Made by a program: the position numbers and the translations under genes. A stretch of DNA of 13,135 nucleotides from JBOGGN01 sp050744165 (GTDB taxonomy: Bacteria; Actinomycetota; Acidimicrobiia; Acidimicrobiales; Palsa-688). The notes beneath the pieces were generated by a model that saw nothing but the letters and a program-made list of their open reading frames with translations, was not told the DNA's origin and made no database searches. Within the stretch, counting starts at the first letter, position 1, and each line of letters starts with the position of its first letter. The DNA is taken from NCBI GenBank assembly GCA_050744165.1, contig JBOGGN010000154.1:1-13135 (forward strand), read 5' to 3'. Below are positions 1 to 6,214 of this stretch, in pieces.

Positions 1-419
1 CCGCTCAACCCTGGGCCCACGGGCTGACCGGCCTGGTGCGCAGCAGCGGCGAGTGGTGGCTGCGCCAGGCCCGCTCGCCCACAAGCTCGCCCACAAGCTC
101 GCACGGCGCTGGTCCCGCCGGTCCCGCCGCTCCCGCCGCTCCCGCCGCTGGTGCCGGTGCTGGTGCCGGTGCCGGCGAGGTGCCCCGAGCCGGCATGACA
201 CGCGACACGGTGGTCGAGCACGTAACCCACCTCATCTGGGCCGGCCTGAGCGGGATCCTGGCCGACGCCGGGATCGTGGTGGACCCCGAGCAACCGTTCT
301 CCGCCGCCCGGCGGGCCCGTCCCGCCGACTTGCCGGCCGGTGCCGCCCAGCGGGCCCGTCCCGAGCGGCCGGCCACCCGAGACGGCTCCGCCTTGACAAC
401 CTCGAAGGGAGCGCAATGA
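1..419 (+). CDS. TetR-family transcriptional regulator, C-terminal part (5' end outside window)
   Basis: The reading frame is open at the left edge (first full codon at 3) and stops with TGA at 417-419. It begins with a segment reading PWAHGLTGLVRSSGEWWL and later has TRDTVVEHVTHLIWAGLSGIL-like helices. This helix pair, with a Trp-rich first helix and a 'hl.waGl.gil' last helix, is typical of the C-terminal ligand-binding and dimerisation domain of TetR regulators. The DNA-binding N-terminus would lie upstream. Between the helices sits an unusual insert of about 40 residues rich in Ser, Pro, Ala and Gly, encoded by tandem short repeats (74-173). The last 35 or so residues are a basic, Ala/Arg/Pro-rich tail. 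The stop overlaps the next start (ATGA, 416-419), so the gene is probably co-transcribed with the monooxygenase and may regulate it. Family is inferred from the C-terminal pattern only. Confidence 0.7.
   Translation, partial: AQPWAHGLTGLVRSSGEWWLRQARSPTSSPTSSHGAGPAGPAAPAAPAAGAGAGAGAGEVPRAGMTRDTVVEHVTHLIWAGLSGILADAGIVVDPEQPFSAARRARPADLPAGAAQRARPERPATRDGSALTTSKGAQ
74..173 (+). repeat. Tandem short repeats coding a Ser/Pro/Ala/Gly insert in the TetR gene
   Basis: Three adjoining repeat blocks keep the reading frame: two exact copies of CTCGCCCACAAG (74-85, 86-97) plus five more bases; four 9-bp units of the form GGTCCCGCC/GCTCCCGCC (111-146); and four 6-bp units GGTGCC/GGTGCT (150-173). They encode SPTSSPTSS, then (G/A)PA units, then alternating Gly-Ala. 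All units are multiples of three, as expected for slippage-driven growth under coding constraint. Confidence 0.85.
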
Positions 420-2806
420 ACCACGCCCTGCAGGAGTGGCCCGACCACGTCCGGGTGGCCATCATCGGCACCGGGTTCGGCGGTCTCGGAGCCGGGGTCA
501 CGCTGGCCGAGGCCGGGATCTCGGACTTCGTGCTGTTGGAGCGGGCCGACGCCGTCGGCGGCACCTGGCGGGACAATACCTACCCGGGCTGCGCTTGCGA
601 CGTCCCGTCCCACCTGTACTCGTTCTCTTTTGCCCCCAACCGGGAGTGGACGCACAGCTTCTCCCGCCAAGCCGAGATCCGCCAGTACCTCGAAGGCATC
701 GCGGACAAATACGGCCTTCGGGAGCACATCCAGTTCCGGGCCAACGTCACCGAAGCCCGCTGGGACGCCGAGGCCCGCTGCTGGCGGCTGGACACGACCC
801 GAGGCTCGCTTCGCGCCGACATGGTTATCTCCGCCGCGGGCCCGCTGGCCGATCCCCGGCTGCCCGACGTTCCCGGCCTGGCCGAGTTCCCGGGCCCGGT
901 GTTCCATTCCGCCCGCTGGAACCACGGCGTCGACCTCGCAGGCAAGCGGGTCGCGGTGATCGGGACGGGCGCCTCGGCCATCCAGATCGTCCCCGAACTG
1001 CAGCCGCTGGTATCGCAACTGGTGTTGTTCCAACGGACCCCGGCGTGGATCCTCCCCCGTTTCGACCGTGAGTTCAGCAGCCGCGAGCGCTGGGTCTACC
1101 GGCATTTCCCGGCCGCCGGACGCATGGCCCGATTCGGCATCTATGCCGTCCGGGAATGCTACGTGCCCGCCTTTACCAAGCAGCCCAACTTGCTCAAGGC
1201 GGCCCAGATTTTCGCCCAGCGCAACTTGGCGGGCCAGGTGCCTGACAAGGGGCTGCGGGCCAAGCTGACGCCGACCTACGTGATGGGTTGCAAACGGGTC
1301 CTGATCTCCAGCGATTTCTATCCCGCCGTGGCGCGGGAGAACGTCGCCGTGGTCGCCTCCGGCCTGGCACGGGCCGAGGGCAACACCCTGATCGCCGAGG
1401 ACGGGACGGCCCACGAGGTGGACGTGGTCATTCTGGCCACCGGATTCCACACCGTCGATATGCCCATCGCCGAGCGGGTCTTCGGGGAGGACGGCCGCAG
1501 CCTGGCCGAGCACTGGGCCGGAGACATGAAGGCGCTGCGGGGTACCACGGTGGCCGGGTTTCCCAACCTGTGCCTGGTTATCGGCCCGAATACCGGCCTC
1601 GGCCACACCTCGATGGTCCACATCATCGAGTCGCAGGTGGCCTACATCGTCGATTACCTGAAGACTCTGGAGCGCACCGGGGCCGCAGCCTTAGACGCCC
1701 GTCCCGACGCCCAGCAGGAGTGGTGCGCCGACGTCGAGCGCCGCATGGGCCCCACCGTGTGGGCCACCGGCGGGTGCAAGAGTTGGTACCTGAACGCCGC
1801 CGGCCGCAATCCCACGCTGTGGCCGGGCACGACCATTCGTTTCCGCCGCCAGACCCGCAAGGTCGACGTGGGCGAATATCGCCTGCTCGAGAAGGAAGTG
1901 GGAAAAAGGGGGGCTCCTCTCGATTTCACCCCCGCGGTCCCCTTACAAACACTGCGGATCCCGACGACCGACGGCGTGGTGCTGCACGGGGAGATCCACG
2001 GGCGCCTCGACGGGCCGACGGTGGTCCTGGTTCACGGGTGGACCAACACCACCCGGGTATGGGGACCGGTCATCCGGGCCCTCGGCGACCAGGCCCGGAT
2101 TGTGGCCTACGACCTGCGAGGCCACGGCCGCAGCAGCATGCCGCCGAAGGACGCCCACGGCACCCGAGCGCTGGTCGACGACCTGAGTGCGGTGCTCGAC
2201 GCCACCCTGCAAGAGGGGGAGAAGGCGGTTCTTGTGGGCCACAGCATGGGCGGCATGACGATCATGGCCGCAGGCACCGAGGCGTCGGTGATGTCCCGCA
2301 CCGCGGGTGCGGTGCTGGTGTCCACCGGCGCGTCCCAGCTGGCCACCACCGCCCTCGTCGTTCCCATCCGCTCTCGGCGCGCGGCGGCGGTGATCCAGCG
2401 CCAGCTGCTGCGTTCCTCGGCGCCCATCGGCCGGCCCACCAGGGTCAGCCGGGCGATACTTCGTTACGGGACGCTCGGCAGCTTGGCGTCCAAGGAGGTG
2501 GCGGTCCTCAGCGCGGAGCTGGCCCACTCCTGCACCCGCCGCTCCCGGGGGGCCTGGGGTCGGGTGCTGGCCGGGCTCGACGTCAGCGACGCTCTGGCCG
2601 GCTTGAACGTGCCGGTGCAAGTCGTGACGGGGACCGACGACCGCATGACCCCGCCGGTCCATGCCCACCGCATGGTCGAGCTGCTGCCCCGCAGTCTCGG
2701 GATCATCGAAGTGCCGGGCGTGGGGCACATGGCGCCCCTCGAGGCACCCCAGGCGGTGGCCGACGCCATCGCCAAGGTGGTGGCGGAAGTGAACGAGACG
2801 GTATGA
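416..2806 (+). CDS. Fusion protein: type I Baeyer-Villiger/flavin monooxygenase + alpha/beta-hydrolase
   Basis: 796 aa, ATG overlapping the regulator's stop (ATGA). Residues 1 to about 495 form a flavin monooxygenase: FAD Rossmann motif GTGFGG (18-23), the BVMO fingerprint GGTWRDNTYPGCACD (48-62, exact match to [AG]GxWxxxx[FY]P[GM]xxxD), the second fingerprint F158xGxxxHxxxW168, the NADPH Rossmann motif GTGASA (183-188) with the following QRTPAW (206-211), and ATG at 341-343. Residue 169 is Asn where the classical motif has Pro/Asp. Residues from about 510 form an alpha/beta-hydrolase: oxyanion HGW (540-542), DLRGHG (566-571), nucleophile elbow GHSMGG (Ser610), acid in GTDDR (Asp741/742) and His771 in GVGHMAP, so a full triad is present. 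Known single BVMOs are about 490-550 aa, so this is a true two-enzyme chain with an open frame throughout. Inference: ketone to ester or lactone, then hydrolysis. No signal peptide; cytoplasmic. Confidence 0.93.
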   Translation: MNHALQEWPDHVRVAIIGTGFGGLGAGVTLAEAGISDFVLLERADAVGGTWRDNTYPGCACDVPSHLYSFSFAPNREWTHSFSRQAEIRQYLEGIADKYGLREHIQFRANVTEARWDAEARCWRLDTTRGSLRADMVISAAGPLADPRLPDVPGLAEFPGPVFHSARWNHGVDLAGKRVAVIGTGASAIQIVPELQPLVSQLVLFQRTPAWILPRFDREFSSRERWVYRHFPAAGRMARFGIYAVRECYVPAFTKQPNLLKAAQIFAQRNLAGQVPDKGLRAKLTPTYVMGCKRVLISSDFYPAVARENVAVVASGLARAEGNTLIAEDGTAHEVDVVILATGFHTVDMPIAERVFGEDGRSLAEHWAGDMKALRGTTVAGFPNLCLVIGPNTGLGHTSMVHIIESQVAYIVDYLKTLERTGAAALDARPDAQQEWCADVERRMGPTVWATGGCKSWYLNAAGRNPTLWPGTTIRFRRQTRKVDVGEYRLLEKEVGKRGAPLDFTPAVPLQTLRIPTTDGVVLHGEIHGRLDGPTVVLVHGWTNTTRVWGPVIRALGDQARIVAYDLRGHGRSSMPPKDAHGTRALVDDLSAVLDATLQEGEKAVLVGHSMGGMTIMAAGTEASVMSRTAGAVLVSTGASQLATTALVVPIRSRRAAAVIQRQLLRSSAPIGRPTRVSRAILRYGTLGSLASKEVAVLSAELAHSCTRRSRGAWGRVLAGLDVSDALAGLNVPVQVVTGTDDRMTPPVHAHRMVELLPRSLGIIEVPGVGHMAPLEAPQAVADAIAKVVAEVNETV

Positions 2807-2824
2807 CGACCCCGGCGTCGAAGA

Positions 2825-2830
2825 AGGAGG
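2825..2830 (+). promoter_or_regulatory. Shine-Dalgarno of the SDR gene (decides its start)
   Basis: AGGAGG lies 5 nt before ATG 2836. It makes 2836 the better start than the in-frame ATG at 2803, which overlaps the monooxygenase stop as ATGA but has no such site. Confidence 0.75.
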
Positions 2831-2835
2831 CAGGG

Positions 2836-3744
2836 ATGACCACGAAGGTGGAAGGGCTCCAGGACAAGGTTGCGGTGGTGACCGGGGCCGCTCGCGGCGT
2901 CGGCGCCGCCCTTGCCAAGCGGCTCGCCGAAGGTGGTGCCCGGGTGGCCCTCGTCGGCCTCGAGCCGGCGGAGCTGGAAGCGACTGCGGCCGCCTGCCGG
3001 CGCCACGGCGACAGCCAGGCATGGACGGCGGACGTCACCGACCTCGCCCGGATGCAGTCGGTGGCCGCTGAGGTCGTCGAGCGGTTCGGCCGGGTGGACA
3101 TCGTGGTGGCCAACGCCGGTATCGCCGTCGGCGGCCTCTTCGCCCAGTCCGATCCCGCCAGCTTCGACCGGGTGATCGAGGTGAACCTGCTGGGCTCCAT
3201 TGCGACTGCCCGGGCGTTCCTCCCGGCGTTGGTCGACTCCGGCGGGTACCTGTTGCAGGTGGCGTCGATGGCCGCCCTGCTCCCGGCGCCGCTCATGGCC
3301 GCCTACTGCGCCAGCAAGTCGGGCGTGGAAGCCTTTGCCCACGTCCTCGCCGCCGAGGTGGCCCCGAAGGGGGTCGCAGTGGGCGTGGCCTACCTGTCGT
3401 GGACCGACACCGACATGGTCCGGGCGGCCGACGAGGTGGCCACCCTCAAGAAGATGCGCTCGGGGTTGCCCTGGCCCCTCGGCGCCACGGCGCGCCTGGC
3501 ACCGACGGTCGAACGGATCGCCCGCGGCATCGAGCAGCGTGCACCTCATGTGTACGGCCAAGCATGGGTTCGAACCCTGCAGTGGTTGCCCCGTGGCGCG
3601 GTGGCGAGTGTGACTGCCCGGATCGGCGGCGGCCGGGTGTCTGGCATGGGGGCGCAGCTGGAAGCGGCGGGCGGCTCCACTGATCCTGTGGGCCCCGGTG
3701 GCCGGGCGGCGATGACGGCGGAATCTGGGCTTCCTCGCCCCTAG
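2836..3744 (+). CDS. Short-chain dehydrogenase/reductase (SDR)
   Basis: 302 aa. A classical SDR Rossmann enzyme: cofactor motif TGAARGVG (16-23), NAG (93-95), and the catalytic set Asn117, Ser144, Tyr157, Lys161 (YxxxK). The family oxidises alcohols or reduces carbonyls with NAD(P). The end of beta-strand 2 (LVGLE, Glu42) does not show a clear Arg for NADP, so cofactor choice is open. The C-terminal part past residue 240 (WVRTLQWLPRG and a Gly/Ala-rich tail) is longer than in minimal 250-aa SDRs. The start at 2836 follows a strong AGGAGG; an alternative in-frame ATG at 2803 would add 11 residues. It lies 29 nt after the BVMO-hydrolase, so the two are probably co-transcribed. Inference: it supplies the ketone for the BVMO or handles its alcohol product. 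Confidence 0.92.
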   Translation: MTTKVEGLQDKVAVVTGAARGVGAALAKRLAEGGARVALVGLEPAELEATAAACRRHGDSQAWTADVTDLARMQSVAAEVVERFGRVDIVVANAGIAVGGLFAQSDPASFDRVIEVNLLGSIATARAFLPALVDSGGYLLQVASMAALLPAPLMAAYCASKSGVEAFAHVLAAEVAPKGVAVGVAYLSWTDTDMVRAADEVATLKKMRSGLPWPLGATARLAPTVERIARGIEQRAPHVYGQAWVRTLQWLPRGAVASVTARIGGGRVSGMGAQLEAAGGSTDPVGPGGRAAMTAESGLPRP

Positions 3745-3767
3745 CCGGCCCTACGGTGCGTCGGGTT

Positions 3768-3782
3768 CGCAACAGTATTGCG
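3768..3782 (+). terminator. Small hairpin downstream of the SDR gene
   Basis: CGCAA-CAGTA-TTGCG forms a perfect 5-bp stem 23 nt after the SDR stop. There is no T-tract. It is a weak candidate for the end of the TetR/BVMO/SDR transcript. Confidence 0.25.
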
Positions 3783-3799
3783 ACGGTGGCGGCAAGGGC

Positions 3800-3955
3800 A
3801 AAAGCTCAGCCGAGGCGGGGTCGCCGCGCTCCGTGTCTGCACGAAAGGGATTTCCGGCGTCAAAGGCAGCCGGAGGAACACTGCGACCCCGACGCCGGGG
3901 AGAAACGGACTATGGCCTTCCGATGAGGCGAAAGCGAAGAGATGCACACAACATC
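3800..3955 (+). other. Gene-free stretch with nested base-pairing potential, possibly a structured RNA
   Basis: No convincing reading frame. Pairings that can be read directly are GGGGTCGC (3817-3824) with GCGACCCC (3883-3890), GTGT (3833-3836) with ACAC (3878-3881), and an inner hairpin TCCGGC (3853-3858)/GCCGGA (3869-3874). A hairpin CCCCG (3887-3891)/CGGGG (3896-3900) would compete with the outer stem. Next come CTTC (3917-3920)/GAAG (3936-3939) enclosing a GC-GAAA-GC tetraloop (3928-3935), and GATG/CATC (3941-3955). It matches no riboswitch consensus that I know. High GC makes chance pairing easy, so this is only a candidate. Confidence 0.25.
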
Positions 3956-3992
3956 GTCGACGGCCCGTATCGGCGCGCCACTTTTTCAACCA

Positions 3993-4020
3993 GATATATT
4001 ATCTTCCTGACGTATATACT
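3993..4020 (+). promoter_or_regulatory. vapBC promoter/operator: two AT-rich inverted repeats over a -10 box
   Basis: In an AT-rich island there are two dyads, GATATATTATC (3993-4003) and the perfect GTATATAC (4012-4019). The second overlaps TATACT (4015-4020), a good -10 hexamer. The vapB GTG begins at 4027, seven bases after the hexamer, where transcription would start, so the mRNA is probably leaderless; no Shine-Dalgarno precedes the GTG. VapBC complexes of known systems repress their own promoters at such palindromes; autorepression here is inferred. No clear -35 box is visible. Confidence 0.6.
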
Positions 4021-4026
4021 GTAAGC

Positions 4027-4221
4027 GTGGCGAAGCACTTGGTAGACATCGACGAGAACGCTCTGGCAGCAGCCCAGGCCGAGTTGGGGACCGCCAGCAT
4101 GAAGGAGACAGTCAATGAGGCCCTAAGAAGGGCCGGCGCGGCCAGAGACTCCCGGGTCCGCCAGGCCCTCGGACGTCTCGGCCGCCGGAACCTACCCCCC
4201 CGCGAGGAAGCATGGCGCTGA
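4027..4221 (+). CDS. vapB: VapB-type antitoxin
   Basis: 64 aa from GTG. The N-terminus (VDIDENALAAAQAELGTASM, then KETVNEALRR) matches the pattern of short VapB antitoxins (PF09957-like), in which a DNA-binding beta-strand/helix/helix part is followed by a toxin-wrapping tail; here the tail is Arg-rich and ends RNLPPREEAWR. It neutralises the PIN-domain nuclease encoded next, and the complex probably represses the operon. The frame is open further upstream to 3778, but that extension does not resemble the family and lies before the -10 box, so GTG 4027 is chosen. The stop overlaps vapC by 10 nt (4212-4221), a normal coupling for these pairs. Confidence 0.87.
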   Translation: MAKHLVDIDENALAAAQAELGTASMKETVNEALRRAGAARDSRVRQALGRLGRRNLPPREEAWR

Positions 4222-4625
4222 CCCACTTGCTCGATACCAGCGTGATCAGCCGCCTCGGCGAAGCGAGCGTGCGAACGGTGATCGAACCACTTACTGAGTC
4301 GGGCCGGTTAGGGCGTGCCGGGATCACCGACCTCGAAGTCGGATACGGAAGCCGGAACGCCCGCGAGTGGGATCAGGATATGGCTGACCTGTCGGTGTTC
4401 CAGCTGGTCGAGACCACCGCAGATCACGTTCGGCGCGCTCGGCAGCTGCAACGTCTCCTCGCCTCCCGAAGCCAGCGGGGTCGCAAAGTGCCCGACTTGC
4501 TCATTGCCGCCGCAGCAGAACAGGAGCGACTCGTCTTGCTCCATTACGACTCAGACTTCGACCTGATCGCCAACGTCACGGGACAGCAGTGCCAGTGGGT
4601 GGTGCCCGCCGGCACCGTCGATTGA
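4212..4625 (+). CDS. vapC: VapC-type PIN-domain ribonuclease toxin
   Basis: 137 aa, typical VapC length. The acidic PIN-domain metal site is complete: Asp8 in LLDTS, Glu42 in ITDLEVG, Asp95 in VPDLLIAAAA and Asp113 in HYDSDFD. VapC toxins are Mg/Mn-dependent endoribonucleases that cut tRNA or rRNA; which RNA this one cuts cannot be read from sequence. GAGGAAG at 4204-4210 precedes ATG 4212 closely, and the start lies inside the end of vapB, giving translational coupling. All four acidic positions are kept, so the toxin looks active. The pair lies between a catabolic operon and oppositely oriented genes, a common place for a transferable stability module. Confidence 0.92.
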   Translation: MALTHLLDTSVISRLGEASVRTVIEPLTESGRLGRAGITDLEVGYGSRNAREWDQDMADLSVFQLVETTADHVRRARQLQRLLASRSQRGRKVPDLLIAAAAEQERLVLLHYDSDFDLIANVTGQQCQWVVPAGTVD

Positions 4626-4645
4626 GCGCCATCCCTTACACAACC

Positions 4646-4665
4646 GGCGCCATTACTTCGGCGCC
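4646..4665 (+). terminator. Hairpin after vapC
   Basis: Two copies of self-complementary GGCGCC (4646-4651, 4660-4665) enclose an 8-nt loop, 20 nt after the vapC stop. There is no proper T-run, only TT. It is a plausible factor-assisted or actinobacterial-type terminator for vapBC. Confidence 0.4.
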
Positions 4666-4716
4666 TTGGAGTATCGGACCCGAACGAGCCGGCGAGCGGA
4701 ATCAGCGATCCGTGCC

Positions 4717-4734
4717 ATCGATGGAAGAATCGAT
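4717..4734 (-). terminator. Hairpin beyond the end of the small membrane-protein gene
   Basis: ATCGAT (4717-4722) and ATCGAT (4729-4734) flank a 6-nt loop, about 50 nt past the stop of the - strand gene ending at 4784. The stem is short and has no T-tract, so a terminator role is tentative. Confidence 0.25.
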
Positions 4735-4783
4735 ACATGCTTGACTACAATGACTGAGCCTTGCCCTGCCACGGACCTACTTA

Positions 4784-4981
4784 TTACGGTTTTGAGGGAG
4801 GATCACGGTCGAACAGGCCGATCACCGTGGCGACGACCAAGCCGACTACGAGCCCGACGAGAACGGCGACCAGGAGTCCTTCACTGCGAAGGGTCTGAGC
4901 TGTCAAAAGGAGTGCCAGCATTACTCCGACGAATGCAGCTCGCCGTCTATGATTTGCCCGGATCCACCGCCACGGCGACAC
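4784..4981 (-). CDS. Small two-helix membrane protein, function unknown
   Basis: 65 aa if started at GTG 4981. That codon is preceded by AAAAGGAG (4987-4994 on the - strand) with a 5-nt gap, one of the best ribosome sites in the window. The protein has a basic start (WRWIRANHRRR), a first hydrophobic helix (about 15-31), a short polar turn (RSEG), and a second long helix (about 35-57) rich in Leu/Val/Gly with GLVVGLVV spacing that could pack against another helix. It ends in charged DRDPPSKP. The hydrophobic pattern and the ribosome site together argue for a real gene. No family is recognised. An upstream ATG at 5077 would add 32 residues without hydrophobic or family-like character and lacks a ribosome site. 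The gene lies tail to tail with vapC. Confidence 0.6.
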   Translation of the reverse strand: MSPWRWIRANHRRRAAFVGVMLALLLTAQTLRSEGLLVAVLVGLVVGLVVATVIGLFDRDPPSKP

Positions 4982-4986
4982 GCTTG

Positions 4987-4994
4987 CTCCTTTT
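4987..4994 (-). promoter_or_regulatory. Shine-Dalgarno of the small membrane-protein gene
   Basis: AAAAGGAG on the - strand, 5 nt before GTG 4981. It decides the start of the 65-aa protein and is the main sign that the gene is expressed. Confidence 0.65.
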
Positions 4995-5095
4995 GGCCTG
5001 ATCGACGCTACCTTTGGACGGCGGCCAGGCGCGGCCCGCTCCGACGGGCAGGGCGGCTTGGAGCCCAACGCTGCCATAACTGAAGTCGGTTGACA

Positions 5096-5127
5096 CAAGT
5101 GCAGGGCGCTATAGCGCCCTGCACTTG
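5096..5127 (-). terminator. Perfect 32-bp palindrome, probable terminator of the esterase operon
   Basis: Arm CAAGTGCAGGGCGCTA (5096-5111) is followed at once by its exact reverse complement (5112-5127). As RNA it would form a stem of about 13 bp with a short loop. It lies 42 nt past the esterase stop on the - strand and upstream of the small membrane-protein gene. There is no T-tract on either side, as is common for actinobacterial terminators. The perfect symmetry would also allow an operator or a cruciform. Confidence 0.55.
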
Positions 5128-5169
5128 CGTTAACGGTGTTACGTAATCTTCACGCGTGCAAGGCCGGTG

Positions 5170-6201
5170 TCACTCGGGCGCCAGCCGCCGGGCGAGATAC
5201 GCCAGCGACAGTGGGTACCGGTAGTCGATGCCAGAGTGCGTCCCATCGAACAGTTCGAAATGCACGTCGGTCACCGCGATGCGACCGAGGGCGTCCCGGA
5301 AGGCCACGGCGCCGAGGTCGAGGCAGAAATCGTCGCTCTTGCCGGCGTCGATCCATATGGCCCGCTGACCGCGCAGCGCCTCGGCGTAGCGGTCGACCAT
5401 GCGCACCGGGTCCCAGGCCAGCCACCGCTGCCACACTTCGTCGCGAAGCTGGCCGGTCGTGGGCTCGAAGGGCAGCACGGGCGCACCGTCGGACGCGGCC
5501 GAGAAACACGCCGCCACCCCCAGGCTCACCAAGACATCGGCGTCCGAAGGCTTGATGAACGGCGGCCGGGAGCGGAACTCGTCCCACCACCGGTCAATCG
5601 ACCCGTCGAACTCCCGCAGCGCCCGGACGACCCGGGGAAACATCGGGATGTAGGACAGCTCGTACAGCGCGTCGCCCGCGTGGGTCGCGAAGCCGCCGAA
5701 CAGGTCGGGTCGCAACATCGGGGTGATCATGGCGCCGAATCCGCCGCTGGATTTCCCCTGGATGCCCCGATGCCTAGCCTCTGGCAACGTCCGGTAGTGC
5801 TGGTCCACGTAGCTGACCACGTCGTCGCACAGGTAGGTGTGGTAGTTACCGGTGCCGGGGGAGTCGACGAACTGCGATCCGCCGTAGGCCGTCCAGGCGT
5901 CGACGTAGATCACGATGCACGGTGGGGCGTCCCCCCGGGCGAACACGGCGTCGGCGGCCTCCGGGTACGGCAACCGGAACGGCTGGTGGTTGGCCCACCC
6001 GGCCACCTGGCCTGTGTAGCCCTGGATGACGTAGACCGACGGGTAGCGGCGCTCCGGTCGGTCGTCGTAACCAGGGGGGACGTAGACCCACAGGGGGCGG
6101 TCGGCGGGATCGCCGAGGTGGTTGCCCTCCAGCGCCGGCGAATGCAGCTGGTGTATCTCGACGCGACCGGACAGCTGGAGGGGCCAGGGCTCGCTCGCCA
6201 C
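5170..6201 (-). CDS. Putative esterase, PF00756 (esterase D / enterochelin-esterase-like) family
   Basis: 343 aa from GTG 6201. The N-terminus (GRVEIHQLHSPALEGNHLGD, then LWVYVPPGYD) is the usual opening of this alpha/beta-hydrolase family. The nucleophile motif is GKSSG (149-153, Ser151), with a candidate acid at Asp290/291 and His322 in GTHSG, so a full triad is likely. VIQGYTG (58-64) probably shapes the oxyanion hole. No signal peptide; cytoplasmic. Members split simple esters, S-formylglutathione or siderophore esters; the substrate here is unknown. The frame is open to a GTG at 6255, but those 18 residues are Pro/Arg-rich and overlap the upstream gene, so GTG 6201 (13 nt after that gene's stop) is preferred despite a weak ribosome site. 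It probably relies on coupling with the upstream gene. Confidence 0.85.
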   Translation of the reverse strand: MASEPWPLQLSGRVEIHQLHSPALEGNHLGDPADRPLWVYVPPGYDDRPERRYPSVYVIQGYTGQVAGWANHQPFRLPYPEAADAVFARGDAPPCIVIYVDAWTAYGGSQFVDSPGTGNYHTYLCDDVVSYVDQHYRTLPEARHRGIQGKSSGGFGAMITPMLRPDLFGGFATHAGDALYELSYIPMFPRVVRALREFDGSIDRWWDEFRSRPPFIKPSDADVLVSLGVAACFSAASDGAPVLPFEPTTGQLRDEVWQRWLAWDPVRMVDRYAEALRGQRAIWIDAGKSDDFCLDLGAVAFRDALGRIAVTDVHFELFDGTHSGIDYRYPLSLAYLARRLAPE

Positions 6202-6214
6202 AATCGACGCCCGA

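Noticed and set aside
5..1621. Long open frame (538 codons) on the - strand opposite the TetR and BVMO genes
   Set aside because: It is antisense to a protein with complete BVMO motifs. The translation has no family motif and is a GC-rich shadow.
1288..2802. + strand frame running in phase into the SDR gene from far upstream
   Set aside because: This part reads as Arg/Gly/Pro-rich nonsense beneath the BVMO-hydrolase frame. The SDR fold begins only after the AGGAGG at 2825.
3917..3940. Hammerhead-ribozyme-like core (CGATGAG then GAA around a GAAA-capped stem)
   Set aside because: The conserved CUGAUGA has C for the essential U, stem II does not pair properly, and no cleavage site or stems I/III can be placed.
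3778..4026. N-terminal extension of the vapB frame
   Set aside because: The extra 83 residues have no VapB-like or other pattern and lie upstream of the -10 box.
4666..5001. 111-codon + strand frame opposite the small membrane protein
   Set aside because: Arg-rich, no motif or ribosome site; the opposite strand has a better start, a ribosome site and clear membrane helices.
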